Positions 24,184-34,016 of a stretch of DNA of 64,000 nt are shown here, one piece after another. The notes under the pieces were generated by a model, which saw only the letters and a list, made by a program, of their open reading frames with translations, did no database searches and had not been told where the DNA came from. Made by a program: the position numbers and the translations under genes. The stretch's first letter is position 1. Each line of letters opens with the position of its first letter. The stretch is from Potentilla sterilis (lineage: Eukaryota > Streptophyta > Magnoliopsida > Rosales > Rosaceae): assembly GCA_963682095.1 (NCBI GenBank), contig OY821759.1, forward strand, positions 44,171,133-44,235,132, read 5' to 3'.

Positions 24184-25743
24184 ATGGCTGATCCAACTTC
24201 TCTTCTGCCTCAACCCCATAGAGAAGGAGATCCAGAAACTCCAAGAACCAGTCTTCACCACTCCTTGGACCAAATAATTGAGCAGAGTGAAGCAAATTTT
24301 GGTTGGAACCAATTCCTGCAATCCATCCTTGTTTCCTTAGCATCACTCTTTGATGGAACACAAACCTTCATCAGTGTCTACACAGATGCCACACCTACCT
24401 GGCACTGCACCAGTGACACAGCAACCTGCAACACAAGCTCAGACATCTGTGATCTGTCTACTTCTGATTGGGCTTGGGATTCAATTTCCTCCATGACAAT
24501 CATATCAGATTGGAACCTCGAATGCTCTAGCTCATTCATCACAGGCCTTCCAGCCTCCTCTTACTTCATGGGAGGTGTGATAGGTGGGTTTCTTCTTGGC
24601 ACTCTAGCTGATTCTTCACTTGGTCGCAAGAGACTGCTAGTAATATCTTGCATTACAATGTCTGTTGCTGCATTTGCAACAATCTTCTCCACAAATGTCT
24701 GGATTTACTCTGCATTGAGATTTGTAAGTGGCGTTGGCCGTTCTTGTATTAGTACATGTGTGCTGGTTTTGTTAATGGAGAGAGTTGGAAGGAAATGGAG
24801 GCCTAGAGTGGGAATCATGCAGTTCTTCTTTTTCACACTTGGCTTTTTGTCACTACCAGCTATTGCTTATATTAACAGAGCTAATTCATGGAGAGCTTTA
24901 TATATATGTACATCAATTCCTGCAATGCTATACTGCTTATTGCTCCAGATCTTTGTTAAGGAGTCTCCAAGATGGCTCATCATGAATGGTCGCACAGAAG
25001 AAGCCGTAGCAATACTGAAGAAATCTGCCGCATCGAAGCCAATAATTAGTGAATTGAACTCATTGTTGTCGGCAGATGACTTGCGCTCTAAGGCAGCAGA
25101 ATCTACAAAATCCAGTGATCCATACAAGTCAATGAAGGACTTGTTTGCCAAGAAATGGGCTATGAGGAGAACTCTAGTAGTTATGGTGCTTGGTTTCGGC
25201 ATTGGAATGGTCTACTATGGTATGCCACTGGGGGTTGGAAATTTAGGCTTCAATATCTATCTGAGTGTTATGTTCAATGCTTTGTTAGAGATACCTTCAT
25301 ATCCACTCACATTGGTCATACTAGAAAAATGGAGCAGGAAATTATCAGTGCTTTGGTTTTGCTTGGTAAGTGGGATTTGTGGTGTGGTATGTGCTGTGGT
25401 GGGTGATAAGCAAAAAGTGATTAGAATTGTACTAGAGTTGGCTTCTTTCTTTTGTTCACGCACAGCTTGGAATCTGATATCTATGTTTACTGTGGAGTTG
25501 TTCCCAACGTGTGTGAGGAACTCTGCTACATCTTTGTTGAGGCAGTCGTATATTTTGAGTGCTGTGTTTAGTTCAATGTTGGTTTCAGTTGGGAGCAGCA
25601 ATGGGTTTCTTTCATATGGAGTTTTTGGAGTAGCTATATTTGTGTCTGGTTTTTTTGTGGCTTTTTTGCCAGACACTAGAAGAGGAACACTTTGTGATAC
25701 CATGGATGAACAAGAAAGAAAAGAGAATATGATTTTGGGATGA
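24184..25743 (+). CDS. Organic cation/carnitine transporter (OCT4/5/6-like)
   Basis: Single-exon gene of 519 residues in the plasma/vacuolar membrane organic cation transporter family (major facilitator superfamily). Visible: a cytosolic N-terminus, FGWNQFLQSILVSLASLFDG (TM1), a large loop with paired cysteines (WHCTS...CNTSSDICDL), the MFS loop motif TLADSSLGRKRLL between TM2 and TM3 near residue 140, KESPRWL after TM6, and VELFPTCVRNSATSLLRQS in the second half; about 12 hydrophobic segments in all. The start at 24184 has a good aacaATGGC context and the length matches the family. The order after APL and DUF620 suggests orthology to Arabidopsis OCT5 (At1g79410, from memory), but the substrate (polyamines, carnitine, other cations) cannot be told from sequence. 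A second family member lies at 45218. Confidence 0.9.
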   Translation: MADPTSLLPQPHREGDPETPRTSLHHSLDQIIEQSEANFGWNQFLQSILVSLASLFDGTQTFISVYTDATPTWHCTSDTATCNTSSDICDLSTSDWAWDSISSMTIISDWNLECSSSFITGLPASSYFMGGVIGGFLLGTLADSSLGRKRLLVISCITMSVAAFATIFSTNVWIYSALRFVSGVGRSCISTCVLVLLMERVGRKWRPRVGIMQFFFFTLGFLSLPAIAYINRANSWRALYICTSIPAMLYCLLLQIFVKESPRWLIMNGRTEEAVAILKKSAASKPIISELNSLLSADDLRSKAAESTKSSDPYKSMKDLFAKKWAMRRTLVVMVLGFGIGMVYYGMPLGVGNLGFNIYLSVMFNALLEIPSYPLTLVILEKWSRKLSVLWFCLVSGICGVVCAVVGDKQKVIRIVLELASFFCSRTAWNLISMFTVELFPTCVRNSATSLLRQSYILSAVFSSMLVSVGSSNGFLSYGVFGVAIFVSGFFVAFLPDTRRGTLCDTMDEQERKENMILG

Positions 25744-26213
25744 AGGATTTGGTTTTTTTTCTTTTGTATTTTTGGAATTTGTTCATCAGGATCAGAAGAC
25801 TTGTCACTTTCCTTTTCTTTTCTATTAATCAAGATGTTCCTATTTTGTTGGGTTAGCATGAGCCCCTGTATTTTGGGATAAAATTGGATGCTCTAACTAT
25901 TGTACCCATTCTTCATCTTCATCCGGTTGAATTGCACTAGACAGATCTGGATAACCTTTCCAACCTTTCTAAACAACAGAATGCAAACAAGATTTTCCCT
26001 CTCATTCGGACGATATAAGAATTATTTTTCACTTTAGCGAACAAATTAAGGTCTACTCCAATCTAACTACTTAATGTTTCATTGAAGAACACCGGACACT
26101 TTTCTCATATGGTTCATCGATACCTTGAAAATGAAACGATTGTGACAAAATATGACACAAATTATACAAAAAATACTTCAATTCTGTTTTAACAATCCGA
26201 AAAATGAGATCCA

Positions 26214-26398
26214 TGTTGTAGGAGAAATAGATTGATAAATCTCTCTCTGTTTATTCATTGATAAGGAGGCCTTTATATAGGCATTACATCAAGTATCCCT
26301 GGCGAACAGGGATTCCCTATCTAATAGAGTATCTAGACTACAAGTCTTATTAGGACAAGACACACCTCGGAAGTTACGGAATTAACCTTCCTTGAACA
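26214..26398 (-). repeat. 3' LTR of the Copia element
   Basis: 185 bp, TG...CA ended, same as the copy at 33485-33669. The adjoining ctcccccttg at 26399-26408 is, on the element strand, CAAGGGGGAG, the polypurine tract that primes plus-strand synthesis. Confidence 0.95.
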
Positions 26399-26595
26399 CT
26401 CCCCCTTGTGTCGCGTCCTCAATGGTGTATGAGCTGTTACCTCGTTAAAACCTTTGCCAGCAAACAAAAACCTCTTGGGCAAAAATAAAAGCATGGTCTA
26501 AGGAAAAAGAGTACAACGCACCAACTACAAGTATGTGAGACATGCATAACTAGGCTCCCCCTGAAGTCTAGATGAGAACTCCCCCTGATAGTCAT

Positions 26596-29500
26596 TCAGT
26601 CTTTGAGTTCGGATAAGCGACACATTCCAATGCGCTTTACATGCTTCATAAATGTAGATTTAGGTAGAGACTTGGTGAACAGATCCGCTGCATTTTCTTC
26701 TGAGCTGACTTGCTTCACCTGGATATTCAAAGTCTCTTGCTGCTGCTGATTGTAGAAGAACTTAGGCGAAATGTGTTTAGTATTGTCACCCTTAATGTAT
26801 CCCAACTTCATCTGCTCAATGCATGCTGCATTATCTTCAAATATGCAAGTTGGTCCCATCGTAGTAGACTCAAGTCCACTAGACTCTCGAATGTGAGATA
26901 TAACTGAGCGAAGCCAAATACATTCTTTGACTGCTTCATGTAGTGCAATAATCTCAGCATGGTTCGAGGAGGTAGCAACAAGGGTTTGCTTGGTTGATCT
27001 CCAAGATATCGCCGTATTCCCAATGGTAAAAACATAACCTGTTTGGGAACGTCCTTTGTGTGGATCTGACAAATATCCAGCATCAGCAAATCCTACCATC
27101 ACATCATTTGGTGTATCTGAGTAGGAGGGGGTATCGCCAAAGCCGTATCGGGACCACGACTTAGCATCCGCGGGTCCGGATAAGTTGGCGGATATGGCTG
27201 CAAGATGGCGGATGGATGAACCAAAGCCAGTCTTGGCGGATATGGCTGGCGGATGGCAATCTGAGCCATGGTTTGTGCTGTTAGATGCAAGAGATCGACT
27301 ATGTGTCAAATCCTGATGAGTGTATCGATAGTACAAGCCCATGTCAAGGGTTCCTTTAAGGTATCGGAAGATGTTCTTGATTCCAACCCAATGACGTTGT
27401 GTTGGCGCAGAGCTAAATCTAGCTAACAAGTTCACAGAGAAAGCGATGTCTGGTCTAGTACACTGAGCTAAGTATAACAAAGCTCCAATCGCACTAAGAT
27501 ATGGATATTCAGCTCCCAAGATCTCTTCGTCATCTTCTTTCGGACGAAAGGGATCTTTGTTGATATCCAGACTTCTAACGACCATGGGAGTGCCTGTAGG
27601 ATGCATAACTTTGTCCATGTTAAATCGCCTGAGCATCTTTCGGACATATGCAGACTGGTGTATAAAAATTCCACCACTTCGGTGCTCTAGTTCTAAGCCT
27701 AGGCAAAACCGAGTCCTTCCCAGATCTTTCATCTCGAATTCGGATTTCAAATAGCTAGCGGTCTCATTGATCTCATTCAGAGTTCCAATGATGTTCATAT
27801 CATCGACATAGACGGCTATAATGGCAAATCCTGAACTTGTTCTCTTTATGAACACACAAGGGCACAACTCATCATTCTTGTATCCTTTCCCAATCAAGTA
27901 ATCACTTAACCGTGTGTACCACATCCTACCAGATTGTCGGAGTCCATATAGAGATCGTCTCAACCTGATAGCAAATGAACTTCGTGGTTTTTGCTCACTT
28001 GACTTGGGTAACGAAAGTCCTTCTGGCACTTTCATGTACATCTCCGTATCTAGGTCCCCATAAAGATACGCAGTTACAACATCCATAAGCTGCATATTGA
28101 GTCTCTCTGAGACTACCAAACTTATTAAGTATCGGAAGGTAATAGTATCCATGACAGGAGAATACGTCTCCTCATAATCAATTCCAGGGCGTTGAGAAAA
28201 ACCTTGCGCCACGAGTCGAGCTTTATATCGCTGGACTTCGCCATTCTCATTGCGCTTTCTGACAAAGACCCATTTATGTCCAACAGGCTTCACGTTCGGC
28301 GGTGTAGGCACAACCGGTCCGAATACTTGCCTTTTCTTTAGAGAGTCTAGTTCAGCCTGGATTGCTTCTTCCCACTTCGGCCAATCCGCCCTACGTTGAC
28401 ATTCATCAACAGTGCGGGGTTCCATATCGTCGTCGTCAATAACTTCTTGAGCAACGGCGTAGGCGAATGCATCATCGATATACATGGAATTTCTTTCCAT
28501 CAGATTGTGCATGCATAAGTAGTTTAGTGAGATTTCCTTGTTCTCCAACATCAACAGTGAGTCTGAGGCGTCCCCCAGATGATTCAGAGTTGATTCTTGG
28601 ACATAGGTATAGTCGGAGACAATCTCGTGTGACGGCGTCACAGTATCAATGATGAACGGATCGCTTTGTGCCTGGACACATGCCCTCTTTCTAGGTACAT
28701 TGTCTTTGGAACCGATTGGTCTCCCCCTCTTTCTAGGAGGATCCGAAGTCGACGCCGGCTCTCCACTTGGAGGTGCCGAGCCTAGGCTGCCGATGGCACC
28801 TAGGGCTGCGGGTCCGAGACCGGCGGCGCGTGCTCGCGCATGGCGAGGAATGTTAAGCCTTGCAGGTACATTCGCAGCAGGTATGGTTGATCTTGTCACT
28901 TTCGCAATATCAGTAAAGGAGTCGGGCATCGTATCCGCCACCTTTTGTAGTTCTAATATGCGTTGTATTTCAGTCTCACACTGAGACGTACGGGGATCAT
29001 AATGAGACATAGTGGGAGAGAACCACGTCAATTCCTGACGTTCATTTGGGACGGATGCGGCCCCATCTCCCCCTAACGGCGGGAAGGATGTCTCATCAAA
29101 GTGACAATCTGCAAATCTTGCAGTAAACAGATCACCTGTCATAGGCTCTATATAGCGGACAATAGTTGGTGCTTCATATCCAACATAAATAGCTGATCGT
29201 CGTTGTGGACCCATCTTGGTACGCAGTGGAGGCGTGATAGGCACATATACGGCACAACCAAAAGTACGCAGATGCGAAATATCAGGCTCGTAACCAGTTA
29301 CCAACTGGTACGCACTAAATGGTTGGCTATCTGTGGGTCGTAGACGAATAAGCATAGCTGCATGTAATATTGCATATCCCCATGCCGAAACTGGCAAGTT
29401 TGTGGCCATGACAAGGGACCTAGCTACAAGCTGTAGTCTCTTGATAGCGGCTTCTGCAAGACCGTTCTGAGAATGAACGTGGGGTACGGGATGTTCAACT

Positions 29501-30498
29501 TCAATCCCAACTGACATGCAATAGTCATCAAAACACTTTGAGGTAAACTCTCCAGCATTATCCAGTCTGATGGACTTAATCGGATTGTCCGGGTGGTGAG
29601 CCCGAAGCTTAATAATCTGAGCTAGGAGTTTAGCGAATGCAGCATTCCTCGTGGACAACAACGCTACGTGTGACCAACGCGTTGATGCATCAACCAGAAC
29701 CATGAAATATCGAAATGGTCCGCATTCTGGTGTTATAGGTCCACAAATATCACCTTGTATTCGTTGTAGAAACGGAATATTCTGTTTATTATCAATAGCA
29801 AAAGATGGTCTTGCTTGAAGTTTTGCTAGTGAACAAGCTTTACAAAACGAACGATGAGCATTAGACATCGCTACAGAAGCATGAGAAGCAGGAGGGGACC
29901 GAACCTCTCCTTGGAACCGAGAGGCGGCTATCGACGGCACGGCCGAACCGAGGCCGAGGCGCCCTCTGTGCTTTTGTGATCGGAAAAATGGATGACCGTG
30001 GGAGCATTTCAAAATACGGATCATCAGATCACGACCCGGATGACCGAGTCTATCATGCCAAAGCTTATAAGCATCAGAATCACATAATATAACAACATGA
30101 GATTCGTTGGCTCGAATGGTTGTGAAATACATGCCATTGCGAACTCGCTTACACTTCTCCACAATGCGAGTGCGCATAGATTGAGTGGAGGTGATCAACA
30201 GATATTCAGTTCCATCTTCAACATAAGTGCTGAGGTGATAGTCATTGTCACGCACATCCTTGAAAGCTAGCAAGGTTCTTGGCGCCTTAGGCGCATATAG
30301 GGCGTCCTCTACCCGAATCTCAGTGCCATTTGGCAGTAAGAATTGAGCAGTGCCACGACCCTTAATTACGGGTCCAGTTCCTGTCATCGTAGATAACGAC
30401 GATTCTCTTGGCGTAAAATCCGAAAACAATTGCCGATTTCTCAGAATCGTGTGAGTTGTTGCACAATCCAACAAACACTCAATCTCGCCTTGATACAT
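26596..30498 (-). CDS. Copia pol polyprotein (protease-integrase-RT-RNase H)
   Basis: One uninterrupted frame of 1300 residues. Protease: LLDCATTHTIL at 9-19, a D-C-A variant of the usual D-S-G/A active site. Integrase zinc finger H148, H153, C219, C222 with about 40 extra residues between the His and Cys pairs; catalytic D250 (GDICGP), D313 (RLDNAGEF), E349 (NGLAEAAIK). Reverse transcriptase: KARLVAQGFSQRPGIDYEET and YVDD near 897-900. RNase H: GFADAGYLSDPHKGRSQTGY, preceded by an unusual low-complexity insert of roughly 60 residues (about 1065-1130). A variable hinge near 570-620 is rich in Ala, Gly and Pro. The first ATG lies directly after a pyrimidine-rich TTTTTGTAG, so expression by splicing from gag is possible. 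No disabling mutation was seen. Confidence 0.95.
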   Translation of the reverse strand: MYQGEIECLLDCATTHTILRNRQLFSDFTPRESSLSTMTGTGPVIKGRGTAQFLLPNGTEIRVEDALYAPKAPRTLLAFKDVRDNDYHLSTYVEDGTEYLLITSTQSMRTRIVEKCKRVRNGMYFTTIRANESHVVILCDSDAYKLWHDRLGHPGRDLMIRILKCSHGHPFFRSQKHRGRLGLGSAVPSIAASRFQGEVRSPPASHASVAMSNAHRSFCKACSLAKLQARPSFAIDNKQNIPFLQRIQGDICGPITPECGPFRYFMVLVDASTRWSHVALLSTRNAAFAKLLAQIIKLRAHHPDNPIKSIRLDNAGEFTSKCFDDYCMSVGIEVEHPVPHVHSQNGLAEAAIKRLQLVARSLVMATNLPVSAWGYAILHAAMLIRLRPTDSQPFSAYQLVTGYEPDISHLRTFGCAVYVPITPPLRTKMGPQRRSAIYVGYEAPTIVRYIEPMTGDLFTARFADCHFDETSFPPLGGDGAASVPNERQELTWFSPTMSHYDPRTSQCETEIQRILELQKVADTMPDSFTDIAKVTRSTIPAANVPARLNIPRHARARAAGLGPAALGAIGSLGSAPPSGEPASTSDPPRKRGRPIGSKDNVPRKRACVQAQSDPFIIDTVTPSHEIVSDYTYVQESTLNHLGDASDSLLMLENKEISLNYLCMHNLMERNSMYIDDAFAYAVAQEVIDDDDMEPRTVDECQRRADWPKWEEAIQAELDSLKKRQVFGPVVPTPPNVKPVGHKWVFVRKRNENGEVQRYKARLVAQGFSQRPGIDYEETYSPVMDTITFRYLISLVVSERLNMQLMDVVTAYLYGDLDTEMYMKVPEGLSLPKSSEQKPRSSFAIRLRRSLYGLRQSGRMWYTRLSDYLIGKGYKNDELCPCVFIKRTSSGFAIIAVYVDDMNIIGTLNEINETASYLKSEFEMKDLGRTRFCLGLELEHRSGGIFIHQSAYVRKMLRRFNMDKVMHPTGTPMVVRSLDINKDPFRPKEDDEEILGAEYPYLSAIGALLYLAQCTRPDIAFSVNLLARFSSAPTQRHWVGIKNIFRYLKGTLDMGLYYRYTHQDLTHSRSLASNSTNHGSDCHPPAISAKTGFGSSIRHLAAISANLSGPADAKSWSRYGFGDTPSYSDTPNDVMVGFADAGYLSDPHKGRSQTGYVFTIGNTAISWRSTKQTLVATSSNHAEIIALHEAVKECIWLRSVISHIRESSGLESTTMGPTCIFEDNAACIEQMKLGYIKGDNTKHISPKFFYNQQQQETLNIQVKQVSSEENAADLFTKSLPKSTFMKHVKRIGMCRLSELKD

Positions 30499-31619
30499 CT
30501 ACAAAAACAATGTAAATTGAATCAATAGTCTACTTTAGACTTTGGCGAACACTTTAAAGTAAGTGTACTGAGACAATATATCATCACAAAATGAAGTGCA
30601 TTAAGGCCAATTACATAGCCATGGCAACGACAAAACTTGAGAGAAAAATATAAGCCGCATTTTAATCACCGAGTATCACCATTGATAATCATAGCCTAGT
30701 TCAGAGATTGAGACCGGACACCGTCGTAGGTGGCGTGGCTGAGCCAAGACCGAGGCCAAGGCAAAGGCCGGAGCCAAGCCAAAGCCGAAGCTGTGGTAAG
30801 GCCAAAGCGACCCAGAGGCCGAGCCGAAGCAAGGCGAGTGGTGAGAGTCGGTCAGGCATTGAGGCAATGCGATGCGACGGTTGAGCTAAATCCGAAGCAT
30901 GGCGAGTCCGAAGACACTTCGTTGCCGAGCCATTGATGCAAAAGTTGCATTTGTTTGATAGGCTATCGATTGTTGGTTTCAAAAAAAACGGATTCGGTGT
31001 TGAGCCAAGCTGGCGAATGGCCATGGCGAGTGAGGCCTAGCGAGTCGCGGCCAAGCGCTTATGGGCTTTGGCGGGCGAGGCATGGCGGATCGCAGCCAAG
31101 TTGGCGGATCGCTGATCGCGGATCTCGGATTAGTTGGCGAATAGCCATGGCGAGCGAGTCCTGGCGGATCGCGACCAAGTTGGCGGATAGCGGATCGCGG
31201 ATCTCGGATCGCGGATCGTGTATCGCGGCTCGCGGATGGCATATCTCGCATCGCGGATGGCGTATCGCGGATCGCGGCTCGCGTATCGTGGCTCGCGGAT
31301 GGCGTATCGCGGCTCGCGGATCTCTCCTTTTGTCTTTGTGATTTTTCGGATATGAGTTAACATCACCAGAATTTTGGTGAACTCAAAATGATTATGCCAT
31401 TGAGAATTGGACGCATTGAACCAATTTTGCTTTCAGGGATGTAAAAATCTCAAATCATTCGTAGAATAAGATAGATTTTATTGATGACAACTCAAAAATA
31501 CATCATGGTTGTTCTAAATAGAACGACTTATCGAACAAAGTCGTGATTTATTGACTATTCTGTCAAAATAACAATCAAAATCAAACTTGAACACGTATCT
31601 CATGACCTAAGTCAAATAC
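30499..31619 (-). other. Gag-pol spacer with GCGGAT-type repeats
   Basis: 1.1 kb without a family open frame between gag and pol. Plus strand 31025-31325 is an irregular array of gcggat(c/g)gc-like units (gcggatcgcggatctcggat and variants), and 30720-30910 repeats gccgaag/gccaagg words. The edge next to pol reads, on the element strand, as a pyrimidine tract plus TAG, i.e. a good splice acceptor. Confidence 0.7.
31030..31325 (+). repeat. Degenerate GCGGAT-type tandem repeat inside the Copia element
   Basis: About 300 bp built from short units such as gcggatcgcggat, ggcgtatcgcgg and gcggctcgcgga, with many point variants and no fixed period. Related words (ggcggatatggctg, gatggcggatgg) recur within pol at 27170-27260. 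Confidence 0.8.
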
Positions 31620-32702
31620 TTATTCATAGTCTGGAGTATCATACTCCTGAGTCCTACGTTTCTTGGTAGGTTGGAAGTCATCGATGGCGAAGTTCGTATT
31701 TTCCTCATCGTATACTTCTTCCTCAAAGTCTCCTACATAGTGTGCTTCTTGTTCTATGTATTGTTTGTGTTTCTTGTAAGCGGCTTGAATATCTCTGCTT
31801 GCTATGCAATCGCGTTGGAGATGATTCATAGAACCACATTTGAAGCAAGGAGCCGAAGCATTGTTCGGCGGATGGCCACCACGCCTGGGACCGGAACCAA
31901 AACTGTTCCTCCCTCTGGGAGCGGCGGCTCTGCCATCATCCCTTGTCCAAGAAAGCGGTCGGCCACGGCCGACGCCTCTTCTCCCTCCTCGTCCGCCACG
32001 TATTGCTCTTGGCGTACGTGGTGGCGGTGCTTGACGTTCATGAGGTTGATGCTTCTGCTTAAAAGCTTTACCACGGGCTTGATGAGATTCCGCAATGAAT
32101 TTCGGTCCTCGAGGCCTCTTATTGGTGGTAAGAATTAACTCATGGTACCTCTCCTTTCTCTGAAGCACATTCATCAAATCACTGAAGGTTTTGATAGTGC
32201 CTTTCTCGCGGAGATCGCGGTACTGATGCGACAACATGGACGCAGATTCTGGGAACGTCGTGAAAGTCTTCTCCATCATATCATCATCGGTCTTTTCGAC
32301 CCCACAAAAGCTCAAATCAGATTGCAAGTTTAGCATAGTCTGATGATATTCCTGGACGGAATCAAAATCCAGTAAGCGGATTTGCTCCCAATCAGACATG
32401 AGGTCTGGGAGTTGTGCGTCATGCACATTGTCGAAGCGGTCCTTGAGGATATCCCATAGCTCTTTGGGATCAGTTTTCCTCAGGTATTGCTTCTTGAGCG
32501 TTGGATGGATATGGCGCCTGAGAAACATCAGGGCTTGTGCTTTCTGTTCAGGAGAAGCGTGTAAGCTTTCATCCTCAGGAGGGTTGATGGTGGCAGTAAA
32601 TCTTTTACCAATGAAAGTGTTCTCAACATCTGAGACCCACCTCTTGTATTCCTTGCCTTGGACATCCAAGATGTCAAATTCTGGACGCTGAGTGTCAGCC
32701 AT
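31620..32702 (-). CDS. Copia gag polyprotein
   Basis: 360 residues. The N-terminal half (residues about 10-210) has the plant Copia-type gag (UBN2-like) pattern: WVSDVENTF, ALMFLRRHIHPTLKKQY, ELWDILKDRFDN, SVQEYHQTMLNLQSDL. A basic Arg/Gly-rich segment at about 215-280 (RGGRGGRRGVGRGRP) precedes one CCHC zinc knuckle, CFKCGSMNHLQRDC, near 286-299. The C-terminus is acidic. Gag coats the RNA and forms the virus-like particle. It stops 1.1 kb before pol, unlike relatives with a single gag-pol frame. Confidence 0.93.
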   Translation of the reverse strand: MADTQRPEFDILDVQGKEYKRWVSDVENTFIGKRFTATINPPEDESLHASPEQKAQALMFLRRHIHPTLKKQYLRKTDPKELWDILKDRFDNVHDAQLPDLMSDWEQIRLLDFDSVQEYHQTMLNLQSDLSFCGVEKTDDDMMEKTFTTFPESASMLSHQYRDLREKGTIKTFSDLMNVLQRKERYHELILTTNKRPRGPKFIAESHQARGKAFKQKHQPHERQAPPPRTPRAIRGGRGGRRGVGRGRPLSWTRDDGRAAAPRGRNSFGSGPRRGGHPPNNASAPCFKCGSMNHLQRDCIASRDIQAAYKKHKQYIEQEAHYVGDFEEEVYDEENTNFAIDDFQPTKKRRTQEYDTPDYE

Positions 32703-33484
32703 CTACAGAACACAAACAGGGAGACGTTAGTATATTTGAATACTAATCAAGTTTGATTGTTCTTTTAGAACAGTGCCAAGATATATCATGGTCACATAAA
32801 TCGATGCTTAACGTGACTTCAAGTCACAATCGATATCTTCCCTTTGTTTTCTTTCCAAAAAAGAATAATACGTTATGGTTCACAGTGACATCACAGTCAC
32901 AAGCATAACGGTGGCCGGTAACATCACAGTTACCCCAATAAACGTTGGCACCGGGGTGACTAAATCCCCGTATGCCGTCCCGAGAAGCGATAGAATCGGG
33001 ATGAAGAAGCAGGGACACGGAAAGGTCCCGGAAGAGAAAACAAAACCCAACTATTGAAATTTCAGAAGCGGGAACGTTTATAAAAATATTTACCTCTTCA
33101 AGAGAAGCTTGATCAAACGAAACTTGACTCTTGGGGAAGCTTGTTTTCTTCGATTTTTCTTGATTTCTTCTCAACCACGAATAAGGGTTCGCGGATCGCT
33201 TGCTTGGCTTGCGAGCAATTTTGATCGTCTGGCGGATGCGTGCAAAAAGTAGCACGCAAGGGAGAGCTGCTGGCGAGCGGGTTGTCTACCTAAAGGCAGA
33301 GGAGGAGTAGTACGCGAAGGTACAAAGCGGCAGGCGAGCAGCGCAGATGCTGCTGAGAAGAGGCCGACGGTGCCGAAGGGAAGAATCGGCGGCCGACGGT
33401 AGGTTAGGGTTTCGGAAAAAAAAATCCGGAATTAGGGTTTCTAGGGCTTATTAGACGGGAGGCTAGAGCAATGTGCTGATAACG
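32703..33484 (-). other. Copia leader with primer-binding region
   Basis: Untranslated leader between the 5' LTR and gag. Directly inside the LTR the element strand reads ACACGTTATCAGCACATTGC; the TTATCAGCAC word is in the primer-binding position, though it is not the common initiator-Met tRNA match TGGTATCAGAGC. Around 33290-33410 the same gccgacgg/gccgaag words occur as in the spacer. A 143-codon open frame (33255-32824) has no known domain. Confidence 0.6.
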
Positions 33485-33669
33485 TGTTGTAGGAGAAATA
33501 GATTGATAAATCTCTCTCTGTTTATTCATTGATAAGGAGGCCTTTATATAGGCATTACATCAAGTATCCCTGGCGAACAGGGATTCCCTATCTAATAGAG
33601 TATCTAGACTACAAGTCTTATTAGGACAAGACACACCTCGGAAGTTACGGAATTAACCTTCCTTGAACA
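33485..33669 (-). repeat. 5' LTR of the Copia element
   Basis: 185 bp, apparently identical to 26214-26398. On the minus strand it holds TATATAAAGG (about 33541-33550), the likely TATA box of the element promoter. It ends 347 bp upstream of the MDH start codon and drives transcription away from MDH. Confidence 0.95.
33541..33550 (-). promoter_or_regulatory. Predicted TATA box of the Copia 5' LTR
   Basis: Plus-strand cctttatata reads TATATAAAGG on the element strand, in the middle of the 5' LTR, where Copia promoters normally sit. Position and motif only. Confidence 0.6.
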
Positions 33670-33674
33670 ATCCA

Positions 33675-34016
33675 AGAATTTTTAGCAGGTGCGATTCCTT
33701 TTCTCAGAACAAGAAAGAAAGAGATAAAGAAAGTGGACTCTGGCTAGTGTGATCTGCATGTAGAAATCGTCACTTGCCTTCATAACTGTGAAAGTCGGCA
33801 GTCTCCATTCTACCCTATCATCTCGCTTATCTCTATCCTTGATTCTGTTTACTCTGATCTTCTTCCCTTGAAGATCTCCTTCTCTTTCTCAACGCCCTAT
33901 CCATCAATGTCTATAAGAACACTACACCTCTCAACAATCACATCACCATTCTTTTCATTCACTCTCAATCCCAATCAAAGACACATTTTCTCTATCCAGA
34001 ACCACTCTTTGCAACA
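33675..34016 (+). promoter_or_regulatory. MDH proximal promoter and 5' UTR
   Basis: All that remains between the Copia target duplication and the MDH start. The last 180 bp are CT-rich, typical of a plant leader. A weak TATA-like tctataag is at about 33910. Confidence 0.4.

Larger units (their letters stand above)
26214..33669 (-). mobile_element. Complete Ty1/Copia LTR retrotransposon
   Basis: 7456-bp element between two 185-bp LTRs that look identical by eye, both starting TGTTGTAGGAG and ending CCTTGAACA. It is flanked by the 5-bp target duplication atcca (26209-26213 and 33670-33674). Order on the minus strand: 5' LTR (33669-33485), leader, gag (32702-31620), 1.1-kb spacer, pol with protease, integrase, reverse transcriptase and RNase H (30498-26596), purine tract, 3' LTR (26398-26214). 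Integrase before reverse transcriptase places it in Ty1/Copia. Intact reading frames and matching LTRs suggest a recent insertion that may still be active. Confidence 0.96.

Noticed and set aside
32824..33255. 143-codon frame in the Copia leader
   Set aside because: No similarity to gag, envelope or known accessory proteins is recognised, and it lies in the untranslated leader.
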